A DNA stretch of 64,000 nt from Bacillota bacterium (GTDB lineage Bacteria; Bacillota; Clostridia; Oscillospirales; Ruminococcaceae), in assembly GCA_023440965.1 (NCBI GenBank), contig JAEZRC010000008.1, positions 26,428 to 90,427 of the forward strand. The letters are read 5' to 3'. Below the pieces are notes generated by a model that was not told the origin of the DNA, made no database searches, and worked only from the letters and a program-made list of their open reading frames with translations. This document shows, piece after piece, positions 27,392 through 36,282 of the stretch (position 1 is the stretch's first letter; the number at the start of each line of letters is the position of its first letter). A program made the translations under genes and the position numbers.

Positions 27392-27895
27392 TTAATTCTT
27401 GATATCAAGTCTTTCAGCCATGAACTTAAAGCCCTTGCTCTTGCCAAAAATAGTAATTTCTTCCCCTGTTTTAAGAGTTATAAGTACATCAGCAGATGGC
27501 CTTTCAACTTTTTCAATATCAGAAAATTTAAAGCATATTTTGTTAAGAAAAGTTCTGTTTATTGTTATTTCATCCCCCTTGACAATAACGTTCCATCTTA
27601 ACATATGAAATGTAATCACTATAATCAATAAATATAAGAAAGTGAAAACATAGTTTATTTCATCCATAAAAACTCCGCCTGGATCGACCTTCACGAGTGA
27701 ATAGAAGAAGCAGTTAACGGTAATAAGTAGGAAATACATCTTAAGATTTCTGTGTGTAGACAATGTAAAGTTATCTGCCGTCATTTTCTCAACATCTTTG
27801 TCAAGTAATCTATATTTTCTATAAAACAAAACGTAAAGTACAAAATAAATAGCAAGCATTACAGCCATTACTAATGCCATTTTTAAAAGTGCCAT
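27392..27895 (-). CDS. Membrane protein, DUF6560-like
   Basis: 167 residues with three hydrophobic segments (about 5-25, 52-68, 80-100), then a small soluble domain rich in beta strands (W-N-V-I-V-K-G-D-E-I-T-I-N and I-T-L-K-T-G-E-E-I-T-I-F-G). The soluble part looks like a PH-like fold as in many small membrane proteins of Firmicutes. The DUF number is from memory and uncertain. No function can be assigned. It has its own ribosome site TAGGAGG and terminator. Confidence 0.6.
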   Translation of the reverse strand: MALLKMALVMAVMLAIYFVLYVLFYRKYRLLDKDVEKMTADNFTLSTHRNLKMYFLLITVNCFFYSLVKVDPGGVFMDEINYVFTFLYLLIIVITFHMLRWNVIVKGDEITINRTFLNKICFKFSDIEKVERPSADVLITLKTGEEITIFGKSKGFKFMAERLDIKN

Positions 27896-27969
27896 ATTTG
27901 TTCCTCCTAAAAATCAATAAGCACATTTTATCACTTTTTTAAAGAAAAAGCAATGGTAATTATCAATAA

Positions 27970-29238
27970 TTATAATGCTTTTTTACCAATATCTTTTCTG
28001 TAATGAGCATTTTCAAAGCTTATTTTACTTACAGCCTTATATGATTTACTAAGTGCAGTCTTCAAATCCTTACCAGTACAGGTTACTCCGAGTACACGTC
28101 CACCAGCTGTAACAATCCTATCATCTTCAAGTTTTGTGCCAGCATGATAAACAAAAGCATCCTCAACCTGCCCTTTTTTATCAAGACCGTTTATTTCAAG
28201 ACCAGTAATATATTTCTTTGGATAACCGCCTGAAGCCATAATAACGCAGGAAGCAGCCTCATTCTTCCATTTAATATCCATAGAATCAAGCTTTTCATCC
28301 CATATAGCCTCAAAGATATCTACTATATCAGTATCAAGTAAAGGCAGAACAACCTGTGTTTCAGGATCGCCGAAACGACAGTTATATTCAATAACCTTTG
28401 GTCCCTTTGCTGTGAGCATAAGACCAAAGTATAAGCATCCTTTAAAAGGTCTGCCTTCATCCTCCATAGCTTTTAAAGTAGGCATAAATATAGTTTTCAT
28501 ACATTCGTCGGCAATTTCTTTTGTATAGAAGGGATTAGGAGCAATAGTTCCCATTCCGCCTGTGTTGAGTCCCTTGTCATCATCAAGAGCACGCTTGTGG
28601 TCCATTGATGAAATCATTGGTACACAGGTCTTTCCGTCACAGAATGACAGTACAGAAACCTCAGGTCCTGTCAGAAATTCTTCGATAACAATATTATTAC
28701 CACTGTCGCCGAATATCTTGTCAGACATAATAGAATCAACTGCATCCTCTGCTTGTTCAAAGTTTTCGGCAATAACAACGCCTTTGCCGAGTGCAAGTCC
28801 GTCAGCTTTAATTACAGTAGGGTAGGTGTCCTGCTTTTTAATGTATGCGATAGCGCTATTAGCATCAGAAAACACTTCATATCCAGCAGTAGGAATATTG
28901 TATTTTTTCATTAAATCCTTTGAGAAGACCTTACTGCCCTCAATAGCAGCAGCAAGTGAATTCGGGCCAAATGTTTTAAATCCAGCTTTGTTCATTACAT
29001 CAACCATTCCAAGAACAAGTGGATCATCCGGTGCAACAACAACCATATCAACATCAAGTGTTTTTGCAAGTTCAACCATTCTGTCAATATCTGTTGCTTT
29101 TACATTATGACATTGTGCAAACTTTGAAATACCTGCGTTACCTGGAGCACAGTGAATTTCAGAAGCACGTTTGCTCTGATGAAGCGACATAACAAGAGCG
29201 TGCTCACGCCCACCGCTTCCAATAACCAAAAACTTCAT
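27970..29238 (-). CDS. purD: Phosphoribosylamine-glycine ligase
   Basis: GAR synthetase, second step of purine synthesis: phosphoribosylamine + glycine + ATP to GAR. An ATP-grasp enzyme of 422 residues. It opens M-K-F-L-V-I-G-S-G-G-R-E-H-A and shows G-P-N, K-A-D-G-L-A-L-G-K-G-V and N-C-R-F-G-D-P-E-T-Q. The frame is open to 29256, but ATG 29238 has the AAAGGA ribosome site and the family start. It is the last gene of the long purine operon. Confidence 0.96.
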   Translation of the reverse strand: MKFLVIGSGGREHALVMSLHQSKRASEIHCAPGNAGISKFAQCHNVKATDIDRMVELAKTLDVDMVVVAPDDPLVLGMVDVMNKAGFKTFGPNSLAAAIEGSKVFSKDLMKKYNIPTAGYEVFSDANSAIAYIKKQDTYPTVIKADGLALGKGVVIAENFEQAEDAVDSIMSDKIFGDSGNNIVIEEFLTGPEVSVLSFCDGKTCVPMISSMDHKRALDDDKGLNTGGMGTIAPNPFYTKEIADECMKTIFMPTLKAMEDEGRPFKGCLYFGLMLTAKGPKVIEYNCRFGDPETQVVLPLLDTDIVDIFEAIWDEKLDSMDIKWKNEAASCVIMASGGYPKKYITGLEINGLDKKGQVEDAFVYHAGTKLEDDRIVTAGGRVLGVTCTGKDLKTALSKSYKAVSKISFENAHYRKDIGKKAL

Positions 29239-29256
29239 AGTAAGAATTCCTTTCAT

Positions 29257-29628
29257 TTAAATGCCTAAAATTTCAGCCTGAACTTTTTTAGAGAATGCTT
29301 TGAGAATTAAGTTGTATCCTCTATCAACCATTTCTTTAACAATATCATCAGGAACATTACCGTTAACCTTAATGGAATTCCAGTGTTCCTTATTCATGTA
29401 ATAGCCAGGAATGATATCATTATAGGTGTTGCGTAGCATAAAATTAAAGTCAGGTTCGCATTTTACAGTAACATAAACAATTCCAGTATCATCATAGCAG
29501 AATGCTGTGAACATTTTGCCCCTTATCATAAATCTGTCCCAGCCCCATTCCGCTTTAAAATCCTTTTCGACTCCTTTTTTAGAGAGGAGATATTCTTCAA
29601 GCCAAGGGTATTTATCATTAATTGTCAT
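29257..29628 (-). CDS. MmcQ/YjbR family protein
   Basis: A 123-residue CyaY-like fold protein with the marks of YjbR: E-A-E-W-G-W-D-R-F-like stretch, F-M-L-R, Y-M-N-K-E-H-W-N-S-I and D-D-I-V-K-E-M-V-D-R-G-Y. The family is thought to bind DNA, but its role is not established. ATG 29628 overlaps the 3' end of the preceding acetyltransferase gene; GTG 29640 is an alternative start. It lies inside the purine operon between GNAT and purD. Confidence 0.8.
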   Translation of the reverse strand: MTINDKYPWLEEYLLSKKGVEKDFKAEWGWDRFMIRGKMFTAFCYDDTGIVYVTVKCEPDFNFMLRNTYNDIIPGYYMNKEHWNSIKVNGNVPDDIVKEMVDRGYNLILKAFSKKVQAEILGI

Positions 29629-30241
29629 TTTGAATCTCACTTTCAGGGATATTATACTTCATAAAGTACTCACATTTGAGCCCCGATACAATCTGTATGA
29701 ACCCTTTTTTCTCTTTAATTATAGAATAACCAAGCTTTTTATAAAGATTAATTGCAGGCTCATTATTATATACAACGTCAATATAATATGTTTTGTACGG
29801 ATGAGTACTATAAGTATAATTAAAAAGAGCAGTAGCAACTCCCATTTTTCTGAATTCAGGGTTAACACCTAAAAAGTCAATATAACCTTCATGATTTCCC
29901 TTGACCATAGGTTTACCCATTGAAGAATTTACAGAGCTTGCTGTCATTGCACCAGCAAACTTTCCCATTTCTTTTTTCAGTATTTCTTTATCAAAGTGTA
30001 ATGGTCTTGATTTATTATTGGAAATCGCAATAAACCCAGCAGGGACATCATCTTTAAGGCATACTGTAACAAAACTTTTATCAAAGCCTGTTTCAAATAT
30101 TCGTCTTAGTACATCTTTTGATTTAGTGATTTTTCTGAAAGCATCAGAAAAACATTCAACCATTATGTCTAAAACTTTTGAAACCTTATCATCAGAAATC
30201 TTATCAAGTTTTTGAAAAGTGAAAGTAGCTGTGTTATTCAT
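29618..30241 (-). CDS. GNAT-family acetyltransferase in the purine operon
   Basis: 207 residues, with the acetyl-CoA-binding strand F-L-G-V-N-P-E-F-R-K-M-G-V-A near residue 125 and Y-I-D-V-V-Y-N-N-E-P-A-I-N-L-Y-K-K-L-G-Y near 165. The substrate is unknown. Its gene starts 18 nt behind purH with GGAGG, and overlaps the mmcQ gene, so it is co-transcribed with purine genes without an obvious part in the pathway. Confidence 0.82.
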   Translation of the reverse strand: MNNTATFTFQKLDKISDDKVSKVLDIMVECFSDAFRKITKSKDVLRRIFETGFDKSFVTVCLKDDVPAGFIAISNNKSRPLHFDKEILKKEMGKFAGAMTASSVNSSMGKPMVKGNHEGYIDFLGVNPEFRKMGVATALFNYTYSTHPYKTYYIDVVYNNEPAINLYKKLGYSIIKEKKGFIQIVSGLKCEYFMKYNIPESEIQNDN

Positions 30242-30259
30242 TTCAGCATCCTCCTACAA

Positions 30260-31441
30260 TTAATGATGGAAAAGCCTAATTCCGTTAAATGCCATTGCAA
30301 TATTATACTTGTTGCAGGTGTCAATAACATTATCATCACGAATTGATCCACCTGGCTGTGCAATATAAGAAACACCACTCTTATATGCTCTTTCAATATT
30401 ATCACCGAATGGGAAGAATGCGTCAGAACCAAGGCAAACACCACTCTGCTGTGAAAGCCAAGCTTGTTTTTCTTCCTTTGTGAATACTGCTGGTTTAACC
30501 TTAAAAATATTTTCCCAAGTACCATCGCTAAGTACATCCATATATTCTTCAGAAATATAAACATCAATAGAGTTATCTCTATCAGCACGACGTATATTAT
30601 CAACAAACTGAAGGTTCATTACCTGCGGAGCCTGTCTTAATAACCAGTTGTCAGCTTTGTTTCCAGCGAGTCTTGTACAGTGAATTCTTGACTGCTGTCC
30701 AGCACCAATACCGATAGCCTGTCCCTCATAAGCATAGCATACAGAGTTTGACTGTGTGTATTTTAGTGTGATAAGAGCAAGAATAAGATCATTTTTCTTA
30801 TCATCAGGAATATTCTTGTTGTTTGTAACAATATTCTCAAGAGCAGATTTGTCAATCTTAATTTCATTTCTTCCCTGTTCAAAAGTAATACCAAAAACCT
30901 GTTTGTGCTCAATAGCTTCAGGAACATAGCTTTCATCAATTTTAATTATATTGTATGTGCCTTTTCTCTTGCCCTTGAGTATTTCAAGCGCCTTGTCAGT
31001 ATAGCCAGGAGCGATAATACCGTCAGAAACTTCTCTTGCAATCATTGTTGCAGTTTCTTCATCACATACATCAGAAAGAGCGATAAAATCACCATATGAT
31101 GACATTCTATCTGCACCTCTTGCTCTTGCATAAGCACAAGCAAGCGGAGAAAGCATTAAATCATCAACAAAATATATTTTCTTAAGAGTATCTGATAATG
31201 GCAATGCAAGTCCTACACCAGCAGGTGAAACGTGCTTGAATGATGTTGCAGCAGCTATCCCAGTAGCAGTCTTAAGTTCCTTTACAAGCTGCCAGCCATT
31301 GAGTGCATCCATAAAATTAATGTATCCCGGTCTGCCGTTTAATACTTCAATAGGGAGTTCACCATTCTCAACAAATATTTTAGCAGGCTTCTGATTTGGG
31401 TTACAACCGTATTTTAAAAGTAATTCCTTTGCCAATTTCAT
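30260..31441 (-). CDS. purH: AICAR formyltransferase, stand-alone (half of bifunctional PurH)
   Basis: Transfers formyl from 10-formyl-THF to AICAR, giving FAICAR. The 393-residue protein matches only the AICARFT half of PurH: F-K-H-V-S-P-A-G holds the catalytic Lys-His pair (about 68-69), and Q-S-N-S-V-C-Y-A and G-A-G-Q-Q-S-R-I-H-C are typical. The MGS-like IMP cyclohydrolase domain of ordinary PurH is absent. The next gene upstream supplies that activity from an unrelated family, which makes the pair complete. Confidence 0.93.
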   Translation of the reverse strand: MKLAKELLLKYGCNPNQKPAKIFVENGELPIEVLNGRPGYINFMDALNGWQLVKELKTATGIAAATSFKHVSPAGVGLALPLSDTLKKIYFVDDLMLSPLACAYARARGADRMSSYGDFIALSDVCDEETATMIAREVSDGIIAPGYTDKALEILKGKRKGTYNIIKIDESYVPEAIEHKQVFGITFEQGRNEIKIDKSALENIVTNNKNIPDDKKNDLILALITLKYTQSNSVCYAYEGQAIGIGAGQQSRIHCTRLAGNKADNWLLRQAPQVMNLQFVDNIRRADRDNSIDVYISEEYMDVLSDGTWENIFKVKPAVFTKEEKQAWLSQQSGVCLGSDAFFPFGDNIERAYKSGVSYIAQPGGSIRDDNVIDTCNKYNIAMAFNGIRLFHH

Positions 31442-31447
31442 TTCCTC

Positions 31448-32161
31448 CTATTTATTTTTATTTACTATTTTTGTATTTACTTCATGAGTAATAATATCAA
31501 CATATCTTACAAAAAGTGAAACCTTGTTATCTTCATTAAGACTGTTCCACAATGTATCTGTAAAGCTATCGATATCTTCGTTGATTTCAATTCTCTTTGG
31601 TTCACCTTCAAAAGAAGGAATAGGATTTCCGTCACATTTGTATGTGTGGATAATATGTCCAACACCGTTAAGTGGTGCAAGATATGAGTATGTGAATCTT
31701 TCGCAGGATTCAGAATTCCCGTCAGCACTCTTTAGTATAGAAAGGAAATATGTGAAGTCTGAATCTACGAACTTTAACAATCCAGAAATTCTTGGTGTGA
31801 AGTTTGGTGCGTCAGGTTCAAATGAACGTGTCCTAAGAGCCTGCTCAAAAGTAAATTTCTGATTCATCATAGTGTAGATTGTATCAGTCTGGTCGCCGTT
31901 TGTGACAATAAGATTATTTTTAAGAACTCTGACAGGGGAGTAAATTATAAGAGAAGGATCAACAAGCTTTGATTCATCAAATGCCTTTGTTCTTATACCT
32001 TCACCATCTTCAACAAAAATTCTGTTACGGCTGTTATCACTTCTCCCCATTATGAAATAAGCTGTTACTGCATATCTGCCGCATTTGGATTTGCCGATAA
32101 CAATACCTCTGCCAGGGTAGTCATTATCCTTTAGGTAATCTGACACTGAGATCAATTTCAT
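31448..32161 (-). CDS. purO: IMP cyclohydrolase, PurO-type
   Basis: Closes FAICAR to IMP, the last step. The 237-residue protein belongs to the archaeal-type IMP cyclohydrolase family (PF07826), unrelated to the PurH N-terminus. It begins L-K-D-N-D-Y-P-G-R-G, with G-R-S-x-x-S-R-N-R and a N-G-D-Q-T-D-T-I segment typical of this family. ATG 32161 follows AGAGGT; the frame is open to TTG 32179. It is separated by only 6 nt from the stand-alone AICARFT gene. Confidence 0.87.
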   Translation of the reverse strand: MKLISVSDYLKDNDYPGRGIVIGKSKCGRYAVTAYFIMGRSDNSRNRIFVEDGEGIRTKAFDESKLVDPSLIIYSPVRVLKNNLIVTNGDQTDTIYTMMNQKFTFEQALRTRSFEPDAPNFTPRISGLLKFVDSDFTYFLSILKSADGNSESCERFTYSYLAPLNGVGHIIHTYKCDGNPIPSFEGEPKRIEINEDIDSFTDTLWNSLNEDNKVSLFVRYVDIITHEVNTKIVNKNK

Positions 32162-32183
32162 GTGTAAAACCTCTTTCAAAAAA

Positions 32184-32807
32184 TTATTTAATGTAAGCTA
32201 TATTATTTTCTATAAAAATTCTGTCCTGACAGAATAGTGAAACAGCATTCGGGAGGATTTCCCACTCTGCCTGCTCCATAACACGCTTTTGAAGTATTTC
32301 AGGTGTATCACCATATTTTACTTCAACAGCCTTCTGAGCAATTATAGGCCCACCGTCGCAGACTTCTGTAACAAAATGAACAGTTGCACCAGTAAGCTTT
32401 ACACCTGAAGCGAGTGCAGCCTCGTGTACGTGCAAACCATAAAAGCCTTTTCCACAGAATGATGGAATAAGCGCAGGATGAACATTTATCATCTTATAAG
32501 GGAATGCTTTAGCGACCTGCTCGTCGAGAATTGACATGAACCCAGCGAAAACCACAAGGTCAGCCTTTTCTTCACTTAAAGCATCCTTTATGGCCTTGCT
32601 ATAAGCAGTTATATCAGCAAATTCTTTTCTTGCAATAATTCTTGTTGTGATGTTATTCTCTTTTGCCCTTGTGAGAGCATAAGCACTTGCATTCGAGGAA
32701 ATCACACAGGTAATTTTTCCGTAAGTGATATCTCCTGACTTTTGTGCGTCGATAAGTGCCTGAAGATTTGTTCCGCCACCTGATACCAGAACAACAATGT
32801 TTTTCAT
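32184..32807 (-). CDS. purN: GAR transformylase
   Basis: Formyl-THF-dependent phosphoribosylglycinamide formyltransferase, third step of purine synthesis. 207 residues with the nucleotide loop V-S-G-G-G-T-N-L-Q-A, active-site N-V-H-P-A-L-I-P-S-F (Asn/His), and G-A-T-V-H-F-V-T-E-V-C-D-G-G-P-I-I (Asp). Within the operon it sits between the sdpI-like gene and purO. Confidence 0.95.
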   Translation of the reverse strand: MKNIVVLVSGGGTNLQALIDAQKSGDITYGKITCVISSNASAYALTRAKENNITTRIIARKEFADITAYSKAIKDALSEEKADLVVFAGFMSILDEQVAKAFPYKMINVHPALIPSFCGKGFYGLHVHEAALASGVKLTGATVHFVTEVCDGGPIIAQKAVEVKYGDTPEILQKRVMEQAEWEILPNAVSLFCQDRIFIENNIAYIK

Positions 32808-32824
32808 TCTTTCACCGCCGTTAG

Positions 32825-33190
32825 TTATTTTAAATTCCCATCCTTATCAAATTTCTTTTTAAGAGCTTTTTCTGTTAATACAATAGTTGGAATAATAGCA
32901 AATAGTAATATGAATGAGAAGGATGTCCCAATAGCATTAAGATGAGCACTGTCTTTACATACAATAGGAATAATTATTGATGGTGCTAATAATATCAATC
33001 CATTAATGAAAAAAGTCTTTGCCCAATAGACATTAGCAAACTTCCACGTTTCCTCATTTTTCATTGACATATTTGTTCTGTAACCTAAAACATTATTGAC
33101 TTGCTTTGGTGGATATTTATACATCAAAGCACCTGTTCCGATATAGAACAACGATAAAAATAGAAAAAACACCAGATAAGTAATCCACAT
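32825..33190 (-). CDS. SdpI/YhfL-family membrane protein
   Basis: 121 residues with three hydrophobic segments (about 2-22, 60-78, 90-110). The central motif N-V-L-G-Y-R-T-x-x-S-M-K-N-E-E-T-W-x-x-A-N-x-x-W is the SdpI/YhfL signature. In Bacillus SdpI gives immunity to the SdpC toxin; most family members have no known role. Its place inside a purine operon is odd, and no toxin gene is near. Ribosome site TAGGAGG. Confidence 0.8.
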   Translation of the reverse strand: MWITYLVFFLFLSLFYIGTGALMYKYPPKQVNNVLGYRTNMSMKNEETWKFANVYWAKTFFINGLILLAPSIIIPIVCKDSAHLNAIGTSFSFILLFAIIPTIVLTEKALKKKFDKDGNLK

Positions 33191-33210
33191 AATTATCCTC
33201 CTAATACTAA

Positions 33211-33684
33211 TTATTGATTACAAATTGTATTTTTATAATCTTTAATTACATTAAGTATAAAATTCTTAGCGTTTTTATAATCATTTTCGCTTGGGAGTCC
33301 CTTGTTTAACCCACCTGTAAATCGTAATATGAAGAACTTATCAAGTGCCTTGCAGGAAAAGACACCGAGTACAGTTTTATTCTTCTTTTTTAAAATATTA
33401 ATCAATGCTTTATTGTTGTCATCATAGTCTTCTCCGCCACTTGTTGAAATAACAAAGGTAAAAGCCTCATTTTCACTTAAGCTTTGTACAAACTTAAGGA
33501 TTCTTTTATCGTGCTTTCCCGCATAAATACCACTGCCGAATCCGACTATATCATAATTCTTAATATCAAGCTCTTTAGCTTTTTCAGTATCAACAATAGT
33601 AATGGGTGCAACTTCAGCCATAGATTCCGCAATTTTGAGTGTATTACCCAAATGCTTTGATTCAACAACTAAAAGTATATTCAT
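33211..33684 (-). CDS. Flavodoxin-domain protein
   Basis: 157 residues. The flavodoxin-like fold shows a strand M-N-I-L-L-V-V-E-S, a phosphate-loop region S-K-H-L-G-N-T that departs from the usual T-G-N-T, and I-V-G-F-G-S-G-I-Y-A-G for the second FMN loop. It resembles protoporphyrinogen-oxidase-type or general flavodoxins. An electron-transfer role is likely, but the partner is unknown. It is co-transcribed with purM and the sdpI-like gene. Confidence 0.75.
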   Translation of the reverse strand: MNILLVVESKHLGNTLKIAESMAEVAPITIVDTEKAKELDIKNYDIVGFGSGIYAGKHDKRILKFVQSLSENEAFTFVISTSGGEDYDDNNKALINILKKKNKTVLGVFSCKALDKFFILRFTGGLNKGLPSENDYKNAKNFILNVIKDYKNTICNQ

Positions 33685-33701
33685 TAAATCATCTCCTGTA
33701 A

Positions 33702-34736
33702 TTAATCAATAATTACGCCTTCATTGCTGTCGACAAGCTCACCGAGAACGTAAGCATCCTCGCCATTTGCTTTAAGAACAGCAAGAGCCTTGTCAACATC
33801 AGCCTTATCAACAACAACAGTCATACCAACACCCATATTGAAGGTGTTGAACATATCTCTCTCAGGAATGTTACCAGTTCTCTGAATAAGCTTGAAAATA
33901 GGGAGCACTTTAACATCATCCTTCTTAATTTTAGCAGAAATTCCGTCAGGAAGTGAACGCGGAATATTTTCATAGAATCCGCCACCAGTGATATGTGAAA
34001 TTGCTTTAACAGTAACCTCTTTTAAAAGTGCTGTAATAGGTTTTACATATATTTTTGTTGGTGTAAGAAGTGTTTCGCCAAGTGTTCCACCAAGCTCATC
34101 AATATGCTTAGAAAGTGTTTCTTCATTGACATGGAAAACCTTTCTTACAAGTGAGAAGCCGTTTGAATGGACTCCACTTGAAGGAAGAGCTATCATAACA
34201 TCACCAGCCTTCTGACTTTCAGGCTTTAAGATTTTATCCTTGTCAACAATACCAACAGAAAAACCTGCGAGGTCGTATTCATCAACAGGGTAGAAGCCAG
34301 GCATTTCAGCAGTTTCACCGCCGACAAGCGCACAGTCAGCCATAACACAACCATCAGCAATACCTGAAACTATCTGAGCAACCTTCTCAGGAATATTTTT
34401 TCCGACTGCTATATAATCAAGGAAGAACTGTGGCTTTGCACCGCAGCAGATAATATCGTTTACGCACATAGCAACACAGTCAATACCAACAGTGCTGTGC
34501 TTGTCCATAATAAATGCAATTTTAAGTTTTGTCCCGACACCGTCAGTGCCTGAAACAAGAACAGGCTTTTTTATGTCAGTCATATCAAGTTCAAAAAGTC
34601 CGCCAAATCCACCGATGCCAGATAAAACGCCACTTGTCATTGTCCTTGCAACGTGCTTCTTCATAAGTTCTACTGCCTTATAGCCAGCAGTAACGTCAAC
34701 TCCAGCTTCTTTATAACTGTTGCTAAAGCTTTTCAT
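33702..34736 (-). CDS. purM: AIR synthetase
   Basis: Phosphoribosylformylglycinamidine cyclo-ligase, fifth step. 344 residues, starting S-Y-K-E-A-G-V-D-V-T-A-G. It shows G-T-D-G-V-G-T-K (ATP site), G-E-T-A-E-M-P-G and S-H-I-T-G-G-G-F-Y-E-N-I-P-R. ATG 34736 follows GGAGAGAGG; the frame is open to 34757. The enzyme before it in the pathway (PurL/Q/S) is not encoded in this window. Confidence 0.96.
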   Translation of the reverse strand: MKSFSNSYKEAGVDVTAGYKAVELMKKHVARTMTSGVLSGIGGFGGLFELDMTDIKKPVLVSGTDGVGTKLKIAFIMDKHSTVGIDCVAMCVNDIICCGAKPQFFLDYIAVGKNIPEKVAQIVSGIADGCVMADCALVGGETAEMPGFYPVDEYDLAGFSVGIVDKDKILKPESQKAGDVMIALPSSGVHSNGFSLVRKVFHVNEETLSKHIDELGGTLGETLLTPTKIYVKPITALLKEVTVKAISHITGGGFYENIPRSLPDGISAKIKKDDVKVLPIFKLIQRTGNIPERDMFNTFNMGVGMTVVVDKADVDKALAVLKANGEDAYVLGELVDSNEGVIID

Positions 34737-34764
34737 AATATACCTCTCTCCTCGCAAAGCGAAA

Positions 34765-36207
34765 TTAATCTATATTTAGTGATAATTGATTATTGATTTT
34801 TCTTTCAAATTTATCCTTAGGCATTTCGTTAGGAACTTCAACAGGATAGTCACCAGTAAAGCATCCACAGCAGAAATTAGTGTTAGCATCCTTAGCAATA
34901 GTCCTAACACCCTCAACACTTAAGTAACCGAGTGAATCACAGCCAATCTCCTTGCAGATTTCATCGACCGACATTCTGCAGGCGATAAGATTATCCTTAC
35001 TGTCAATATCAGTGCCAAAGTAACAAGGATTAATGAAAGGTGGGGAAGATATTCTCATGTGTACTTCAGTTGCACCAGCCTCACGAATCAGATTTACAAT
35101 CCTTGCTGAGGTTGTCCCACGAACAATTGAATCATCAATTAGTACAACACGCTTGCCTTTAACTGTATCGCTGATTGCATTAAGTTTTATTCTTACAAGG
35201 TTTTCACGTTCGCCCTGTGTTGGTTGAATGAATGTTCTGCCGACATATCTGTTCTTGATAAAACCGATGCCATAAGGTATTCCGCTTGCTTGTGAAAAAC
35301 CAAGTGCAGCGTCAAGCCCTGAGTCAGGCACACCGATAACAACATCAGCCTCACAAGGACTTTCCTTATAAAGAAATTCACCAGCACGGAGTCTTGCGTG
35401 ATGAACAGAATAACCCTCAATTACAGAATCAGGTCTTGCAAAATAAACATATTCAAAAACACATATCTGTCCCTTTTGAGCACAATGTGTTGTAATAGAA
35501 TGCAACTGATTATTCTCAATGACAACAATTTCACCAGGCTTGATATCTCTGATAAAATCTGCATTTATTGAATCAAGCGCACAGCTTTCGCTTGCAACAA
35601 CATAAGCGCCAGTCTTTGTCTTTCCAAGACATAAAGGCCTAAAGCCTGTCTTATCACGAGCGGCAATTAGCTTTCTTGGTGACATTACGACAAGTGAATA
35701 AGCACCCTTTACTTTGTACATAGCCTGTTCAACAGCCTCTTCAATAGAACCTGTATCAAGACGTTTTTCAGTAATAGCATATGAGATTACTTCAGTATCA
35801 TTTGTTGTGTGGAATATTCCGCCGTTGAGTTCGTATTCTTCACGAAGTTCAGCAGCATTAGTAAGATTTCCGTTATGAGCAATAGCCATAGGGCCTTTAA
35901 CGTGTCTTACAACAAGTGGCTGTGTGTTTGTTCGGTTTGAAACACCAGTTGTTCCGTAACGAACGTGCCCGATAGCAATCTTACCTTGTCCAAGCTTTGC
36001 AAGAACATCTTTATTAAAGACTTCGTTTACAAGTCCGATATCCTTATGATGAGAGAATATACCATCGTCATTTACAACAATACCACAGCTTTCCTGTCCT
36101 CTGTGTTGAAGTGCATACAAGCCATAATAAGTTGAAACAGCAACATCAGTACGTTCTTCGCTGTATATACCGAAAACGCCGCATTCTTCCTTTAATTTAT
36201 CAAACAT
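34765..36207 (-). CDS. purF: Amidophosphoribosyltransferase
   Basis: First committed step: PRPP + glutamine to phosphoribosylamine. The Ntn-type glutaminase nucleophile is Cys9 after a short propeptide (F-D-K-L-K-E-E-C-G-V-F-G). The PRPP loop is V-L-I-D-D-S-I-V-R-G-T-T. The C-terminal N-F-C-C-G-C-F-T-G-D-Y-P provides cluster cysteines as in the [4Fe-4S] Bacillus type. ATG 36207 follows TGGAGG; the open frame further upstream is not coding. 480 residues. Confidence 0.96.
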   Translation of the reverse strand: MFDKLKEECGVFGIYSEERTDVAVSTYYGLYALQHRGQESCGIVVNDDGIFSHHKDIGLVNEVFNKDVLAKLGQGKIAIGHVRYGTTGVSNRTNTQPLVVRHVKGPMAIAHNGNLTNAAELREEYELNGGIFHTTNDTEVISYAITEKRLDTGSIEEAVEQAMYKVKGAYSLVVMSPRKLIAARDKTGFRPLCLGKTKTGAYVVASESCALDSINADFIRDIKPGEIVVIENNQLHSITTHCAQKGQICVFEYVYFARPDSVIEGYSVHHARLRAGEFLYKESPCEADVVIGVPDSGLDAALGFSQASGIPYGIGFIKNRYVGRTFIQPTQGERENLVRIKLNAISDTVKGKRVVLIDDSIVRGTTSARIVNLIREAGATEVHMRISSPPFINPCYFGTDIDSKDNLIACRMSVDEICKEIGCDSLGYLSVEGVRTIAKDANTNFCCGCFTGDYPVEVPNEMPKDKFERKINNQLSLNID

Positions 36208-36282
36208 AAAAACCTCCAGATTTTTGGGAATAAACAATATTACGGGTAATGGATTCATTACCCGTCAATGCGGTTTTGTGTA

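Noticed and set aside
36208..36258. N-terminal extension of PurF
   Set aside because: It would block release of the nucleophilic Cys near the N-terminus; ATG 36207 follows TGGAGG.
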